From contig NZ_WBPF01000012.1 in assembly GCF_008923725.1 (NCBI RefSeq), forward strand, positions 1-58,333: a stretch of 58,333 nt of DNA. Reading direction: 5' to 3'. Under the pieces are notes generated by a model that did not search any database, was not told where the DNA came from, and saw only the letters and a list, made by a program, of their open reading frames with translations. Source of the DNA: Bacillus sp. CH140a_4T. Its GTDB lineage: Bacteria > Bacillota > Bacilli > Bacillales > Bacillaceae_G. A program made the position numbers and the translations under genes. Shown here piece by piece: positions 24,639 to 37,372 of the stretch; position 1 is the stretch's first letter, and the number at the start of each line of letters is the position of its first letter.

Positions 24639-24667
24639 ATTATACAATGTTATTCGTCTAGATGCAA
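24639..24667 (-). promoter_or_regulatory. Sigma-A promoter P2 of rpsJ, embedded in a palindrome
   Basis: Minus-strand TTGCAT (24662-24667), 17-bp spacer, TATAAT (24639-24644). The -10 lies within an inverted repeat with 8-bp perfect arms, AACATTGT (24629-24636) and ACAATGTT (24644-24651). Confidence 0.85.
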
Positions 24668-24706
24668 GCATCTTTTTGTTTGCATCTGCTTTTCTCTACT
24701 TTTGCT

Positions 24707-24735
24707 ATTATACATGGCACTTTAAAGAATTTCAA
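24707..24735 (-). promoter_or_regulatory. Sigma-A promoter P1 of rpsJ
   Basis: Minus-strand TTGAAA (24730-24735), 17-bp spacer, TATAAT (24707-24712), 68 bp upstream of P2. The remaining bases up to the tuf terminator are AT-rich and show nothing else. Confidence 0.85.
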
Positions 24736-24857
24736 GTTTTCATCCCACAGAATTCTTTTTACAGTTTCTGGATTTTAGTTTTATTGATTTTGTATTACTA
24801 TAGAAGAAACTCGTCAAAATAAAAAAAATCATTTCATTCATTATACAACTACAAACA

Positions 24858-24890
24858 AAAACCCCAAGGGAAAATCCCTTGGGGTTTTTT
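24858..24890 (-). terminator. Intrinsic terminator of tuf
   Basis: A long perfect stem (AAACCCCAAGGGA with TCCCTTGGGGTTT) around AAA, followed on the minus strand by T residues. It closes the rplGB-tuf operon. It is nearly symmetric and could act on both strands. Confidence 0.95.
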
Positions 24891-24903
24891 ATATCAGTTA
24901 AGA

Positions 24904-26091
<1,188 letters not shown>

Positions 26092-26136
26092 TCTAAATTC
26101 CTCCTTAGTTTATATAGGTTATTTTATATTTAGACT

Positions 26137-26164
26137 AGAAAGTGAAACTTACGTCCCACTTTCT
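26137..26164 (-). other. Hairpin in the fusA-tuf gap
   Basis: Arms AGAAAGTG and CACTTTCT (26137-26144 and 26157-26164) pair perfectly around 12 nt. No T tail follows directly, so it may be a processing or partial termination site. Confidence 0.5.
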
Positions 26165-26208
26165 AAGCTTACATAAGTAGTTATACTTGAACAATCGATA
26201 AAAATCAA

Positions 26209-28287
26209 TTATTCACCTTTATTTTTTTTAATAATTTCTTCAGAAACAGACTTCGGTACTTCTTCATAATGATCAAATGTCATTGAGAATGTTCCGCGTC
26301 CTTGAGTGTTAGAACGTAATGCCGTTGCATAACCGAACATTTCAGAAAGTGGAACCATAGCGCGAACAACTTGTGCGTTACCGCGAGCTTCCATACCTTC
26401 TACACGTCCACGACGAGATGTAACGTCACCCATAATGTCACCCATGTACTCTTCAGGAATTACAACTTCAACTTTCATCATTGGCTCAAGAATTACTGGG
26501 CTACATTTAGAAACCGCAGCTTTAAGTGCCATAGATGCAGCGATTTTGAACGCCATCTCAGATGAATCGACATCATGGTAAGATCCGTCAACTAACGCAG
26601 CTTTGATGTCAACTAGTGGATAACCAGCTAGTACACCATTTTTAAGTGAGTCTTCAAGACCCGCTCCAACAGCTGGGATGTATTCACGTGGAACTACACC
26701 GCCGACGATTTTGTTTTGGAATTCAAAACCTTTACCTTCTTCATTAGGTTCAAACTCAATCCAAACGTGACCGAATTGTCCACGACCACCAGATTGACGA
26801 GCGAACTTACCTTCAACTTTCGCAGCAGCGCGGAAAGTCTCACGGTATGCTACCTGAGGAGCACCAACGTTTGCTTCTACTTTGAATTCACGGCGCATAC
26901 GGTCAACGATGATATCAAGGTGAAGTTCACCCATACCAGCGATGATTGTTTGGCCAGTTTCTTGGTCAGTGTGAGCACGGAATGTTGGATCTTCTTCAGA
27001 AAGCTTAGATAATGCTGTACCCATTTTATCTTGGTCAGCCTTAGATTTTGGTTCGATAGCTACAGAGATAACTGGCTCTGGGAATTCCATAGACTCAAGG
27101 ATAACAAGACTCTTCTCATCACAAAGAGTATCACCAGTAGTAGTATCTTTTAAACCTACAGCAGCAGCGATATCACCAGCGTAAACTGTTGAAATCTCTT
27201 CACGGCTGTTAGCGTGCATTTGTAGGATACGACCTACACGCTCACGCTTACCTTTAGTTGAGTTTTTCACGTATGATCCAGAGTTTAACACACCAGAATA
27301 CACACGGAAGAACGTTAACTTACCAACATAAGGGTCAGTCATGATTTTGAATGCTAAAGCTGCGAATGGTTCTTCATCGCTAGACTTACGTTCGATTTCT
27401 TCATCTGTATCCGGAAGGGTACCTTTAATAGCTGGTACATCTAATGGAGATGGTAGGTAGTCGATAACTGCGTCTAACAGAATTTGAACACCTTTATTTT
27501 TGAATGCAGAACCACAGATTACTGGGAAGAATTCTACAGAAGTTGTAGCCTTACGGATACCAGCTTTAAGCTCTTCTACAGTGATTTCTTCACCTTCTAG
27601 GTACTTCATCATCATTTCTTCATCAAGCTCAGCTACCGCTTCAATAAGCTTTCCACGGTATTCTGCAGCTAATTCTTTGTGCTCTTCAGGAATTTCAACA
27701 CGCTCGATGTCTGTTCCTAAATCGTTACCGTACATGTAAGCACATTCTTCAACAAGGTCAATGATACCATTGAACTCATCTTCAGCACCGATTGGTAACT
27801 GAATTGGGTGTGCGTTTGCTTGTAAACGATCGTGGATTGTTCCTACAGAGTATAAGAAATCTGCACCAATCTTATCCATTTTGTTAACGAATACGATACG
27901 AGGTACACCGTAAGTAGTAGCCTGACGCCAAACAGTTTCTGTTTGTGGTTCTACACCAGATTGTGCATCAAGTACTGCTACCGCACCATCAAGTACGCGT
28001 AAAGAACGTTCTACTTCTACTGTGAAGTCTACGTGTCCTGGAGTGTCAATGATGTTTACACGGTGACCTTTCCATTGAGCTGTAGTTGCAGCAGAAGTAA
28101 TTGTGATACCACGCTCTTGCTCTTGCTCCATCCAGTCCATCTGAGATGCACCTTCATGAGTTTCACCGATTTTATGAATACGTCCTGTATAATACAGAAT
28201 ACGCTCAGTTGCTGTTGTTTTACCAGCATCGATGTGAGCCATGATACCAATATTACGAGTGTTTTCTAAAGAGAACTCTCTTGTCAT
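26209..28287 (-). CDS. fusA: Elongation factor G
   Basis: 692 residues, the Bacillus length. GTPase that drives translocation and, with RRF, recycling. G1 [10 protein letters not shown]3 DTPGH, G4 NKMD, then EF-G domains II-V. ATG 28287 begins [19 protein letters not shown] and has AAGGAGC upstream; the 21 extra codons of the longer frame have no family support. Confidence 0.99.
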   Translation of the reverse strand: MTREFSLENTRNIGIMAHIDAGKTTATERILYYTGRIHKIGETHEGASQMDWMEQEQERGITITSAATTAQWKGHRVNIIDTPGHVDFTVEVERSLRVLDGAVAVLDAQSGVEPQTETVWRQATTYGVPRIVFVNKMDKIGADFLYSVGTIHDRLQANAHPIQLPIGAEDEFNGIIDLVEECAYMYGNDLGTDIERVEIPEEHKELAAEYRGKLIEAVAELDEEMMMKYLEGEEITVEELKAGIRKATTSVEFFPVICGSAFKNKGVQILLDAVIDYLPSPLDVPAIKGTLPDTDEEIERKSSDEEPFAALAFKIMTDPYVGKLTFFRVYSGVLNSGSYVKNSTKGKRERVGRILQMHANSREEISTVYAGDIAAAVGLKDTTTGDTLCDEKSLVILESMEFPEPVISVAIEPKSKADQDKMGTALSKLSEEDPTFRAHTDQETGQTIIAGMGELHLDIIVDRMRREFKVEANVGAPQVAYRETFRAAAKVEGKFARQSGGRGQFGHVWIEFEPNEEGKGFEFQNKIVGGVVPREYIPAVGAGLEDSLKNGVLAGYPLVDIKAALVDGSYHDVDSSEMAFKIAASMALKAAVSKCSPVILEPMMKVEVVIPEEYMGDIMGDVTSRRGRVEGMEARGNAQVVRAMVPLSEMFGYATALRSNTQGRGTFSMTFDHYEEVPKSVSEEIIKKNKGE

Positions 28288-28416
28288 TTGGTGTCTTGCT
28301 CCTTCCATATATGGATTGGATTTTTTTATTTTAAGTAGCAAAAAAGCCACTTTATATTGTTACACATGTCAGTATGTCCAGTACCCTCATTATGTAAAAC
28401 GAGCGCCCAACGAAAG

Positions 28417-28437
28417 GGAGAGGCATTCTCCCTCTCC
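28417..28437 (-). other. Hairpin in the rpsG-fusA gap
   Basis: GGAGAGG (28417-28423) and CCTCTCC (28431-28437) can pair; an alternative pairing GGGAG/CTCCC (28416-28420 with 28428-28432) uses the same bases. It resembles the hairpin upstream of rpsL. No T tail. Confidence 0.5.
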
Positions 28438-28495
28438 ACACTTCCATAAGCGACAAATAAAGCGGTTTATGCTTACATTTATTTTACGTTGAATC

Positions 28496-28966
28496 CTACC
28501 AACGGTAATGAGCAAATGCTTTGTTAGCTTCTGCCATTTTATGAGTGTCTTCACGTTTCTTAACAGATGCACCAGCGTTGTTAGCTGCATCTAAGATTTC
28601 GTAAGCTAGACGCTCTTCCATAGTTTTTTCACCACGAAGACGAGCATAGTTTACTAACCAGCGAAGACCTAAAGTTGTACGGCGTTCTGGACGAACCTCA
28701 ACTGGAACTTGGTAGTTAGCACCACCAACACGACGAGCACGTACTTCAAGAACAGGCATGATGTTCTTAAGAGCTTGCTCGAATACTTCCATAGGGTCTT
28801 TATCTGAACGTTCACGAACGATATCGAAAGCGTTATAAAGAATTGTTTGAGATTTACCTTTTTTACCGTCAACCATCATTTTGTTGATAAGGCGTGTTAC
28901 TAGCTTAGACTTGTACATTGGATCTGGTAACACGTCACGTTTCGCAACAGGTCCTTTACGAGGCAT
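28496..28966 (-). CDS. rpsG: 30S ribosomal protein S7
   Basis: 156 residues. Nucleates assembly of the 30S head. [20 protein letters not shown]-terminus. 29 bp after rpsL. Confidence 0.98.
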   Translation of the reverse strand: MPRKGPVAKRDVLPDPMYKSKLVTRLINKMMVDGKKGKSQTILYNAFDIVRERSDKDPMEVFEQALKNIMPVLEVRARRVGGANYQVPVEVRPERRTTLGLRWLVNYARLRGEKTMEERLAYEILDAANNAGASVKKREDTHKMAEANKAFAHYRW

Positions 28967-28995
28967 ATTGAGTTCCTCCTTTCATTATAAGTTTA

Positions 28996-29418
28996 TTATT
29001 TTTTAGCAGGTTTTGGTCGCTTAGTACCATATTTAGAACGTCCTTGCATACGTTTGTCAACACCAGCTGTATCAAGCGCACCACGAACGATGTGGTAACG
29101 TACCCCTGGTAAATCCTTTACTCGACCACCGCGAATTAATACTACGCTATGCTCTTGTAGGTTATGACCGATACCTGGGATGTAAGCTGTAACCTCGATA
29201 CCGTTTGTTAAACGTACACGAGCGTATTTACGTAACGCTGAGTTAGGTTTCTTTGGAGTCATTGTACCAACACGAGTACATACACCACGTTTTTGAGGTG
29301 CAGAGATATCAGTTGATTTTTTCTTTAAAGAGTTGAACCCTTTGTTTAACGCAGGTGATTTAGATTTCCATACTTTATCAGTACGACCATTTCTCACTAA
29401 TTGGTTAATAGTAGGCAT
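28996..29418 (-). CDS. rpsL: 30S ribosomal protein S12
   Basis: 140 residues. Decoding-centre protein; the Lys in [11 protein letters not shown], where streptomycin-resistance changes occur, is wild type. ATG 29418 ([11 protein letters not shown]) follows GGGAGGAT; the longer frame is not supported. Confidence 0.98.
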   Translation of the reverse strand: MPTINQLVRNGRTDKVWKSKSPALNKGFNSLKKKSTDISAPQKRGVCTRVGTMTPKKPNSALRKYARVRLTNGIEVTAYIPGIGHNLQEHSVVLIRGGRVKDLPGVRYHIVRGALDTAGVDKRMQGRSKYGTKRPKPAKK

Positions 29419-29468
29419 TTGATTATCCTCCCTTCGCATGTTTGTATGACCACATATCCAGGTGGTTC

Positions 29469-29497
29469 ATTATTAGTTGAAAACAAAGTTTTTGCAA
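29469..29497 (-). promoter_or_regulatory. Possible sigma-A promoter of rpsL
   Basis: Minus-strand TTGCAA (29492-29497), 17-bp spacer, AATAAT (29469-29474). Its -35 lies in the base of the adjacent hairpin. Confidence 0.5.
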
Positions 29498-29528
29498 GGG
29501 AGAGCAAATGCTCTCTCCTCACAAAAAC
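29488..29528 (-). other. Long hairpin upstream of rpsL
   Basis: Outer arms GTTTTTG (29488-29494) and CAAAAAC (29522-29528) enclose inner arms GGGAGAGC and GCTCTCTCC. It lies between rplGB and rpsL and overlaps the -35 of a candidate promoter. Confidence 0.6.
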
Positions 29529-29532
29529 AGTT

Positions 29533-29781
29533 TTAACTTATTATTCCTATTGCTGAAGCTCCCACTTGAATCCCCGAAACTTTTCCAAGCTTACGAACTG
29601 ATTCAACTTTGGTTATGGGTATGTTATGTTGCAAGGCGGTACGAATAATCATATGGGTTAACCGCATATCAGCATCTTCCGCAATAACAACTTCTTTAAC
29701 TATACCATTTTTGATTGCCTCCAATGTGCGTTTATGACCAACGACTACATTTTCAGCATTTGACACTTTTTGATAAGACAT
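29533..29781 (-). CDS. rplGB: L7Ae-family ribosomal protein-like YbxF (L7AE-type)
   Basis: 82 residues. L7Ae-family proteins bind kink-turn RNA; the fold is recognised from the Gly-rich GHKRTLEAIKNG, VVIAEDAD and a C-terminal GKVSGIQVGASAIGI. Its exact job in bacilli is not settled. ATG 29781 has GGAGG upstream; the 11 codons upstream belong to an unlikely TTG start. First gene of the operon running to tuf. Confidence 0.93.
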   Translation of the reverse strand: MSYQKVSNAENVVVGHKRTLEAIKNGIVKEVVIAEDADMRLTHMIIRTALQHNIPITKVESVRKLGKVSGIQVGASAIGIIS

Positions 29782-29822
29782 ATAAATATCCTCCAAAGCA
29801 TCGTTCAGGAGCAACCTTGATT

Positions 29823-29852
29823 ATAGTAACATTTTGACTCATACAATGTCAA
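29823..29852 (-). promoter_or_regulatory. Sigma-A promoter of rplGB-rpsL-rpsG-fusA-tuf
   Basis: Minus-strand TTGACA (29847-29852), 18-bp spacer, TACTAT (29823-29828) followed by AAT. It lies in the rpoC-rplGB gap. Confidence 0.65.
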
Positions 29853-29894
29853 CTAGGATTAACTGTTTTTATACAAAATTTACGACGGAAAATT

Positions 29895-32800
29895 TTACTG
29901 TTCCACATAAACTTCATCGTTTTCTACATTCATGTCACCTTGTGTTGTTTTTACAAGGTCCACTTTGCGATAACGATTCATACCTGTTCCAGCAGGAACA
30001 AGTTTACCGATAATAACATTTTCTTTCAATCCCAGAAGCTCATCGCGTTTACCCTTAATCGCTGCATCAGTTAAGACACGTGTCGTTTCTTGGAACGATG
30101 CTGCAGATAAGAATGAATCAGTTTCAAGTGAAGCTTTTGTAATACCGAGTAGAACAGGCCTAGCCGTTGCTGGTTGTTTACCTTTCAGTAACACCTTCGC
30201 ATTCGCATCAGTAAACTGATGGATATCTAGTAGTGTTCCTGGTAATACATCTGTTTCACCCGCATCACTTACACGAACTTTACGTAACATTTGACGTACC
30301 ATTACTTCTACGTGTTTGTCACCAATTTCTACCCCTTGCATACGGTATACTTTTTGAACTTCACGTAGTAAGTATTCTTGAACCGCCGTAATGTCCGTTA
30401 CTTTTAGTAATTCTTTCGGATCAATAGAACCTTCTGTTAACTCTTTACCGTGGCTAATTGGCTGTCCTAGAGTTACTTTCAGACGCGCACCGTAAGGAAT
30501 AGCATACGTACGAGCTTCAACTTCACCCTGTACAACTACTTCTTGGCGATCTTTAACATCGTTGATCGCTGCGATAACACCATCGATTTCACTGATAACT
30601 GCCTGACCTTTCGGGTTACGAGCTTCGAAGATCTCTTGGATACGAGGTAAACCTTGAGTGATATCATCTCCGGCAACCCCACCTGTATGGAACGTACGCA
30701 TCGTTAACTGTGTACCTGGCTCACCGATAGATTGAGCTGCGATAATACCTACCGCTTCTCCTACTTCTACGTCTGTACCAGTTGCTAAGTTACGACCGTA
30801 ACACTTCTTACATACACCGTGGCGAGTGTTACACGTGAACGCTGAACGAATGTTTACAGTTTCAACACCCGAATTTTCAACGATATGAGCGATATCTTCA
30901 GTAATTAGTTGGTTTTCACTAACTAATACTTCACCTGTTTCAGGATGTTTTACAGTTTTTCTTGCAAAACGTCCAACAAGACGATCATATAATGACTCAA
31001 TTACTTCATTACCCTCTTTAATCGCACCAATTAATAGACCACGATCTGTTCCACAATCATCTTCACGGACAATTACATCTTGTGCAACGTCTACAAGACG
31101 ACGTGTTAAGTAACCAGAATCGGCAGTTTTAAGTGCTGTATCGGCAAGACCTTTACGCGCACCATGCGTAGAGATGAAGTACTCAAGTACTGTTAAACCT
31201 TCACGGAAACTTGATTTAATTGGAAGTTCGATAATACGACCAGATGGATTGGCCATCAGACCACGCATACCAGCAAGCTGAGTAAAGTTCGATGCGTTAC
31301 CACGGGCACCGGAATCACTCATCATGAAGATTGGGTTGCGTTTATTCAAGGATTTCATCAGTTTTCCTTGGATAACATCTTTTGCATTACTCCAAATAGA
31401 GATAACACGATCGTAACGTTCTTCTTCCGTGATTAAACCGCGACGGAATTGTTTAATTACATTATCTACTTTTGCTTGTGCTTCATGGAGAATTTCATCT
31501 TTTTCGCCTAATACAAGAATGTCAGATACCCCAACTGTAATACCAGCTTTTGTAGAGTACTTAAATCCTAAGTTTTTCATGCGGTCAAGCATGCGAGATG
31601 TTTCCGTAATTTGGAAACGTTTAAATACTTCCGCAATGATGTTACCAAGGATTTTCTTGCTAAATGGCGCCACTTCTTCGCGACTAGCAATAATTTCTTT
31701 AATGTTCGCACCTTTTTCAACGAAATACTCCGCTGGTGTTTCTTTTTCAAGGTTTGAGTTTGTCGGTTCATTAATATAAGGGAACGACTCTGGTAAGATT
31801 TCGTTAAATATTAATTTACCAACTGTTGTTAATAGAAGCTTACCTTTCTGCTCTTCAGTAAATGTTACATTATTTACTGAGCTTGCAGCAACTGCAACAC
31901 GTGTGTGCAGATGTACATATCCATTTTGGTATGCAAGTATTGCTTCGTTTGCATCTTTGAAGACCATACCTTCACCGATTGCGCCTTCACGCTCAAGTGT
32001 TAAGTAGTAGTTACCTAATACCATATCCTGAGATGGAGTAACAACTGGTTTTCCGTCTTTTGGATTCAAGATGTTTTGTGCCGCTAACATAAGAATACGA
32101 GCTTCTGCTTGTGCCTCTGATGATAACGGTACGTGAACCGCCATTTGGTCACCGTCAAAGTCCGCGTTGTATGCAGTACATACAAGTGGGTGAAGACGAA
32201 TTGCGCGACCTTCTACTAATGTAGGTTCAAACGCCTGGATACCAAGACGGTGAAGTGTTGGTGCGCGGTTTAGAAGTACTGGATGCTCTTTGATCACAGA
32301 TTCTAAAACGTCCCAAACTTCAGGTTGTACACGCTCGATTTTACGTTTAGCACTCTTAATGTTGTGTGCTAAACCTTTTCCAACTAACTCTTTCATAACG
32401 AAAGGCTTAAACAATTCAAGCGCCATTTCTTTCGGTAATCCACATTGGTACATCTTTAAGTTCGGTCCTACAACGATTACTGAACGGCCAGAGTAGTCAA
32501 CACGTTTACCTAATAAGTTTTGACGGAAACGTCCTTGTTTACCTTTAAGCATGTGAGATAGTGATTTTAATGGACGGTTACCTGGTCCAGTAACTGGACG
32601 GCCACGGCGACCATTATCGATTAATGCGTCTACAGCTTCTTGTAACATACGTTTTTCGTTTTGAACGATGATGCTTGGTGCACCTAAGTCCAATAGACGT
32701 TTTAAACGATTATTACGGTTAATTACACGACGGTATAAGTCATTTAAGTCAGAAGTAGCAAAACGTCCACCATCCAACTGTACCATTGGGCGTAGTTCTG

Positions 32801-33506
32801 GCGGGATAACTGGAAGAACATCTAGGATCATCCAAGATGGGTGATTTCCAGAGTTACGGAATGCTTCTAATACTTCTAGACGTTTAATAGCACGAGTACG
32901 GCGTTGTCCTTGTGCTGTTTTTAATTCTTCTTTTAAGAAGTCTACTTCTTTATCTAAATCGATGTCTTGTAGTAGCTTTTTAATCGCTTCTGCACCCATA
33001 GCAGCTTGGAATGTGCTACCATATCGATCACGATATGCACGGTATTCTTTTTCAGAAAGTAATTGCTTCTTATCAAGTGGTGTATCTCCACTTTCTGTTA
33101 CAACATAAGAAGCGAAATAAATTACTTCTTCAAGCGCGCGAGGGGACATGTCTAAGACAAGTCCCATGCGGCTCGGGATACCTTTGAAATACCAAATATG
33201 AGATACAGGAGCAGCTAATTCGATATGACCCATACGTTCACGACGAACTTTTGCACGCGTTACTTCAACGCCACATCGATCACAAACTACACCTTTATAA
33301 CGTACACGTTTGTATTTTCCGCAATGACATTCCCAGTCCTTTTGTGGTCCGAAAATACGCTCACAGAACAAGCCATCTTTTTCAGGCTTTAACGTACGAT
33401 AGTTAATTGTTTCTGGTTTCTTAACTTCACCGTATGACCAAGAACGAATCTTGTCAGGTGAAGCAAGTCCAATCTTCATATATTCAAAGTTATTTACATC
33501 TATCAA
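29895..33506 (-). CDS. rpoC: RNA polymerase subunit beta'
   Basis: 1203 residues. Holds the catalytic NADFDGD motif (metal A) and two zinc sites: the N-terminal [20 protein letters not shown] and the C-terminal group with [11 protein letters not shown]. Bridge helix and trigger loop regions ([16 protein letters not shown]) are intact. The start is TTG with GGGAGGT about 8 nt upstream, giving [19 protein letters not shown]. 37 bp after rpoB. Confidence 0.99.
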   Translation of the reverse strand: MIDVNNFEYMKIGLASPDKIRSWSYGEVKKPETINYRTLKPEKDGLFCERIFGPQKDWECHCGKYKRVRYKGVVCDRCGVEVTRAKVRRERMGHIELAAPVSHIWYFKGIPSRMGLVLDMSPRALEEVIYFASYVVTESGDTPLDKKQLLSEKEYRAYRDRYGSTFQAAMGAEAIKKLLQDIDLDKEVDFLKEELKTAQGQRRTRAIKRLEVLEAFRNSGNHPSWMILDVLPVIPPELRPMVQLDGGRFATSDLNDLYRRVINRNNRLKRLLDLGAPSIIVQNEKRMLQEAVDALIDNGRRGRPVTGPGNRPLKSLSHMLKGKQGRFRQNLLGKRVDYSGRSVIVVGPNLKMYQCGLPKEMALELFKPFVMKELVGKGLAHNIKSAKRKIERVQPEVWDVLESVIKEHPVLLNRAPTLHRLGIQAFEPTLVEGRAIRLHPLVCTAYNADFDGDQMAVHVPLSSEAQAEARILMLAAQNILNPKDGKPVVTPSQDMVLGNYYLTLEREGAIGEGMVFKDANEAILAYQNGYVHLHTRVAVAASSVNNVTFTEEQKGKLLLTTVGKLIFNEILPESFPYINEPTNSNLEKETPAEYFVEKGANIKEIIASREEVAPFSKKILGNIIAEVFKRFQITETSRMLDRMKNLGFKYSTKAGITVGVSDILVLGEKDEILHEAQAKVDNVIKQFRRGLITEEERYDRVISIWSNAKDVIQGKLMKSLNKRNPIFMMSDSGARGNASNFTQLAGMRGLMANPSGRIIELPIKSSFREGLTVLEYFISTHGARKGLADTALKTADSGYLTRRLVDVAQDVIVREDDCGTDRGLLIGAIKEGNEVIESLYDRLVGRFARKTVKHPETGEVLVSENQLITEDIAHIVENSGVETVNIRSAFTCNTRHGVCKKCYGRNLATGTDVEVGEAVGIIAAQSIGEPGTQLTMRTFHTGGVAGDDITQGLPRIQEIFEARNPKGQAVISEIDGVIAAINDVKDRQEVVVQGEVEARTYAIPYGARLKVTLGQPISHGKELTEGSIDPKELLKVTDITAVQEYLLREVQKVYRMQGVEIGDKHVEVMVRQMLRKVRVSDAGETDVLPGTLLDIHQFTDANAKVLLKGKQPATARPVLLGITKASLETDSFLSAASFQETTRVLTDAAIKGKRDELLGLKENVIIGKLVPAGTGMNRYRKVDLVKTTQGDMNVENDEVYVEQ

Positions 33507-33543
33507 GGGGCCTACCTCCCTTTTAGTCTACAGGTTATCCCAA

Positions 33544-36500
33544 TTATTCTTTAGTTGTCTCAACTTCGACATTCAATTTATCTGCTGATTGATGATCATC
33601 GTCATCTTCTGTATCACGCATTTCGATTTCTTTATCGTCGCTAGACATCATTTTAACGTCCATACCTAAACTTTGCAGCTCTTTAATCAATACTTTGAAT
33701 GATTCAGGAACGCCTGGTTCTGGAACATTTTCACCTTTAACAATTGCTTCATACGTCTTAACACGTCCAACAACATCATCAGACTTCACTGTTAAGATTT
33801 CTTGAAGAGTATAAGCAGCACCGTAAGCTTCAAGTGCCCAAACCTCCATCTCACCGAAACGCTGTCCACCGAACTGAGCTTTACCTCCAAGAGGCTGCTG
33901 CGTTACAAGTGAGTATGGTCCAGTAGAACGAGCATGAAGTTTATCGTCAACCATGTGCGCAAGTTTGATCATATACATGACACCAACAGATACGCGGTTA
34001 TCGAATGGTTCACCAGTACGTCCGTCATACAGGATTGTTTTCGCGTCATTTGCCATACCAGCTTCTTCAATCGTGCCCCAAACATCTTCCTCACGAGCAC
34101 CATCGAATACTGGTGTTGCAATGTGAATACCAAGGTATCTTGCTGCCATACCAAGATGAAGCTCTAATACCTGACCGATATTCATACGAGATGGTACCCC
34201 TAATGGGTTTAACATGATATCGATTGGCGTACCGTCTGGTAAGTAAGGCATATCTTCTTCCGGTAAAATACGAGAGATAACACCTTTGTTACCGTGACGT
34301 CCGGCCATCTTGTCACCTTCAGAGATTTTACGTTTTTGAACGATATATGCACGTACAAGTTGATTCACGCCTGGTGGCAATTCATCGCCATCTTCACGGT
34401 TGAATACTTTTACGTCTAAGATAATACCGCCACCACCGTGTGGTACACGTAGTGATGTATCACGTACTTCACGTGCTTTTTCTCCAAAGATAGCATGTAA
34501 TAGACGTTCTTCAGCTGTTAATTCTGTTACACCTTTAGGTGTTACTTTACCAACAAGTAAATCTCCATCTTTTACTTCCGCACCAACGCGAATGATACCG
34601 CGCTCGTCAAGGTTGCGTAATGCATCTTCCCCAACGTTTGGAATGTCACGTGTAATTTCTTCTGGTCCAAGCTTCGTATCACGAGCTTCTGACTCATATT
34701 CTTCAATATGAATAGAAGTGTACACATCATCTTTTACAAGGCGCTCACTCATAATGATCGCATCCTCGTAGTTATAACCGTCCCAAGTCATGAAGCCAAC
34801 AAGCACGTTACGTCCAAGTGCTAGTTCACCTAATTCCATAGAAGGACCATCCGCAAGAATCTCACCTTTTACAACTTCATTTCCAACACTTACGATCGGA
34901 CGTTGGTTGTAGCAAGTTCCTTGGTTAGAACGAATGAATTTTTGCATTTTGTAGCGATCTAAGTCGCCTTTTACTGTTTGACCGTCAACTTCTACATAGC
35001 GACGTACCCAAACTTCACGTGCTTCTACGCGTTCAACAACACCAGGATGTTTACAGATTACTGCAGCACCTGAGTCTTTTGCTGATACGTACTCCATACC
35101 TGTACCTACAATCGGAGATTCCGGATTCATTAACGGAACCGCCTGACGTTGCATGTTCGCTCCCATAAGTGCGCGGTTAGAGTCATCGTTTTCTAAGAAC
35201 GGAATACAAGCTGTCGCTGCCGACACTACTTGTTTTGGAGATACATCCATGTAGTCGATGCGTTCTTTATTTGTGACAATGTTTTCACCACGGAAACGAG
35301 CTACGATATCTTCGCTAAGGAATTCTCCTTCTTCAGATAATTTCATATTCGCTTGGGCTACAACATAATTATCTTCTTCATCTGCTGTTAAGTAATCAAC
35401 CTGCCCTGTTACAAGACCAGATTCTGGATCAACACGACGGTATGGTGTTTCAATGAAACCAAACTCATTTACTTTCGCGAACGATGATAATGAGTTAATC
35501 AAACCGATGTTTGGTCCCTCTGGTGTTTCAATCGGACACATACGACCATAGTGAGAGTAGTGAACGTCACGTACTTCAAAGCCTGCGCGCTCACGCGTTA
35601 AACCACCGGGTCCTAATGCAGATAGTCTTCGTTTGTGAGTTAACTCTGCTAATGGGTTTGTTTGGTCCATGAACTGAGATAACTGAGAACTTCCGAAGAA
35701 CTCTTTAATAGATGCAATAACCGGGCGAATGTTAATTAGCGCCTGTGGTGTAATTGCATTTGTATCTTGAATCGACATTCTCTCACGAACAACACGTTCC
35801 ATACGAGAAAGACCGATACGGAATTGATTTTGTAATAGTTCTCCAACAGAACGCAGACGACGGTTTCCTAAATGGTCGATATCATCTGTATCCCCTACTT
35901 TGTATAGTAGGTTGAAGAAGTAACTGATAGAAGCAAGGATATCACCTGGTGTGATGTGTTTTACATCACGAGTAATATTTGCATTACCAATTACATTAAT
36001 TACGCGTTCGCCTTCTGACTCAGGAGCATAAATCTTAATAGATTGCAGCTCAACATCGCCTTCTACCACTCCACCCATTGGTTTCGCTGTTTTGAATCCA
36101 ATGTTTTTCTCTAAGTAAGGTAAAATGCGATCAAGTGTACGACGATCTAAGATTGTTCCTTCCGCCGCTAAAATTTCACCAGTTTCTGGATCCACTAATG
36201 TTTCAGCTAAACGTTGATTAAACAATCTGTTTTTAATGTGTAACTTCTTGTTGATCTTATAGCGACCTACATTTGCTAAATCGTAGCGCTTTGGATCGAA
36301 GAAACGAGACACAAGTAAGCTCTTAGCATTTTCTACTGTTGGTGGTTCACCAGGGCGTAGACGCTCATAAATTTCAAGCAATGCTTTCTCTGTGCTATCT
36401 GTGTTGTCTTTTTCTAATGTGTTGCTTAAGTATTCGTTATCACCTAAAAGCTCGGTGATTTCTTGATCAGAGCCAAACCCTAATGCGCGTAACAAAACAG

Positions 36501-37077
36501 TTACAGGAAGTTTACGCGTACGGTCAATACGCACATATACAACATCCTTAGCATCTGTTTCATACTCTAACCAAGCTCCGCGGTTTGGAATTACAGTAGC
36601 AGTAAAACCACGTTTTCCGTTTTTATCCACTTTGCCACTATAGTATACGCTTGGAGAGCGAACTAACTGGGAAACGATAACACGTTCTGCACCGTTAATT
36701 ACGAATGTTCCAGTCTCTGTCATGAGTGGGAAATCTCCCATGAACACATCTTGTTCTTTTACTTCACCAGTTTCCTTGTTGATTAGACGCACTTTTACAC
36801 GAAGTGGTGCTGCATACGTCACATCACGCTCTTTGCATTCGTCTACAGAGTATTTAGGTTCACCTAAGCTGTAGTCGATAAATTCAAGCGATAGATTTCC
36901 CGTAAAGTCTTCGATCGGAGAAATGTCCTGGAACATTTCTCGCAAACCCTCATCAAGAAACCACTGATAAGAAGAGGTTTGAATTTCGATAAGATTTGGT
37001 AACTCTAATACTTCACTAATACGGGCATAACTTCTTCGTTGGCGGTGGCGTCCGTATTGAACTAGTTGACCTGTCAA
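33544..37077 (-). CDS. rpoB: RNA polymerase subunit beta
   Basis: 1177 residues from TTG 37077. The rifampicin pocket is wild type ([20 protein letters not shown] then [10 protein letters not shown]). The acidic C-terminal tail ([15 protein letters not shown]) is typical of Bacillus. TTG is preferred to the upstream in-frame GTG (37086) because GAGGGG lies 8 nt before TTG but abuts the GTG; the family begins [19 protein letters not shown]. Confidence 0.98.
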   Translation of the reverse strand: MTGQLVQYGRHRQRRSYARISEVLELPNLIEIQTSSYQWFLDEGLREMFQDISPIEDFTGNLSLEFIDYSLGEPKYSVDECKERDVTYAAPLRVKVRLINKETGEVKEQDVFMGDFPLMTETGTFVINGAERVIVSQLVRSPSVYYSGKVDKNGKRGFTATVIPNRGAWLEYETDAKDVVYVRIDRTRKLPVTVLLRALGFGSDQEITELLGDNEYLSNTLEKDNTDSTEKALLEIYERLRPGEPPTVENAKSLLVSRFFDPKRYDLANVGRYKINKKLHIKNRLFNQRLAETLVDPETGEILAAEGTILDRRTLDRILPYLEKNIGFKTAKPMGGVVEGDVELQSIKIYAPESEGERVINVIGNANITRDVKHITPGDILASISYFFNLLYKVGDTDDIDHLGNRRLRSVGELLQNQFRIGLSRMERVVRERMSIQDTNAITPQALINIRPVIASIKEFFGSSQLSQFMDQTNPLAELTHKRRLSALGPGGLTRERAGFEVRDVHYSHYGRMCPIETPEGPNIGLINSLSSFAKVNEFGFIETPYRRVDPESGLVTGQVDYLTADEEDNYVVAQANMKLSEEGEFLSEDIVARFRGENIVTNKERIDYMDVSPKQVVSAATACIPFLENDDSNRALMGANMQRQAVPLMNPESPIVGTGMEYVSAKDSGAAVICKHPGVVERVEAREVWVRRYVEVDGQTVKGDLDRYKMQKFIRSNQGTCYNQRPIVSVGNEVVKGEILADGPSMELGELALGRNVLVGFMTWDGYNYEDAIIMSERLVKDDVYTSIHIEEYESEARDTKLGPEEITRDIPNVGEDALRNLDERGIIRVGAEVKDGDLLVGKVTPKGVTELTAEERLLHAIFGEKAREVRDTSLRVPHGGGGIILDVKVFNREDGDELPPGVNQLVRAYIVQKRKISEGDKMAGRHGNKGVISRILPEEDMPYLPDGTPIDIMLNPLGVPSRMNIGQVLELHLGMAARYLGIHIATPVFDGAREEDVWGTIEEAGMANDAKTILYDGRTGEPFDNRVSVGVMYMIKLAHMVDDKLHARSTGPYSLVTQQPLGGKAQFGGQRFGEMEVWALEAYGAAYTLQEILTVKSDDVVGRVKTYEAIVKGENVPEPGVPESFKVLIKELQSLGMDVKMMSSDDKEIEMRDTEDDDDHQSADKLNVEVETTKE

Positions 37078-37110
37078 CTGCTTCACCCCTCAAATCATGA
37101 GTATTATAAA

Positions 37111-37130
37111 TGCACAAAAAAATTTGTGCA
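37111..37130 (-). other. Perfect inverted repeat just upstream of rpoB
   Basis: TGCACAAA (37111-37118) and TTTGTGCA (37123-37130) around AAAA, about 20 nt before the ribosome site. On the minus strand the loop is TTTT. Confidence 0.6.
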
Positions 37131-37147
37131 AAATCACAAATAAATAC

Positions 37148-37174
37148 AACTACTGCTGTTAGCGTAGTTTTTTT
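37148..37174 (+). terminator. Terminator-like hairpin facing the plus strand in the rpoB leader
   Basis: AACTAC (37148-37153) with GTAGTT (37164-37169), plus GCT/AGC inside after one bulged T, followed by a run of T to 37174 on the plus strand. There is no plus-strand gene here; it would stop antisense transcripts leaving rpoB. Confidence 0.5.
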
Positions 37175-37343
37175 CTCTTAAAGATAAATACGTTGAGTCT
37201 TTCTACCTGCTCAAAAAAGAAAAATGGCTTCTATAAGAAAACCATCATTCTGTTTCATAATCTGCTGATTTTACTATCTTTTCCAAGAGAAACAAAAATA
37301 TACATCTTTCTCAACGCAGAAAATCATATATTGGCATTGTATA

Positions 37344-37372
37344 ATGTTAACATAGCCAAAAATAACCGTCAA
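37344..37372 (-). promoter_or_regulatory. Sigma-A promoter of rpoB-rpoC
   Basis: Minus-strand TTGACG (37367-37372), 17-bp spacer, TAACAT (37344-37349). The -35 overlaps the 3' end of ybxB. The leader to the rpoB start is about 260 nt and contains two inverted repeats. Confidence 0.75.

Noticed and set aside
26209-28287. Ala instead of Thr after the EF-G P-loop (GKTTAT)
   Set aside because: Outside the GKT core of the P-loop and, as I recall, normal in the B. cereus group, so not a functional oddity.
28288-28350. N-terminal extension of EF-G
   Set aside because: Family members begin at the [11 protein letters not shown] segment, and AAGGAGC serves ATG 28287.
31429-31779. Plus-strand 116-codon frame inside rpoC
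   Set aside because: Shadow of rpoC codon usage; nothing suggests translation.
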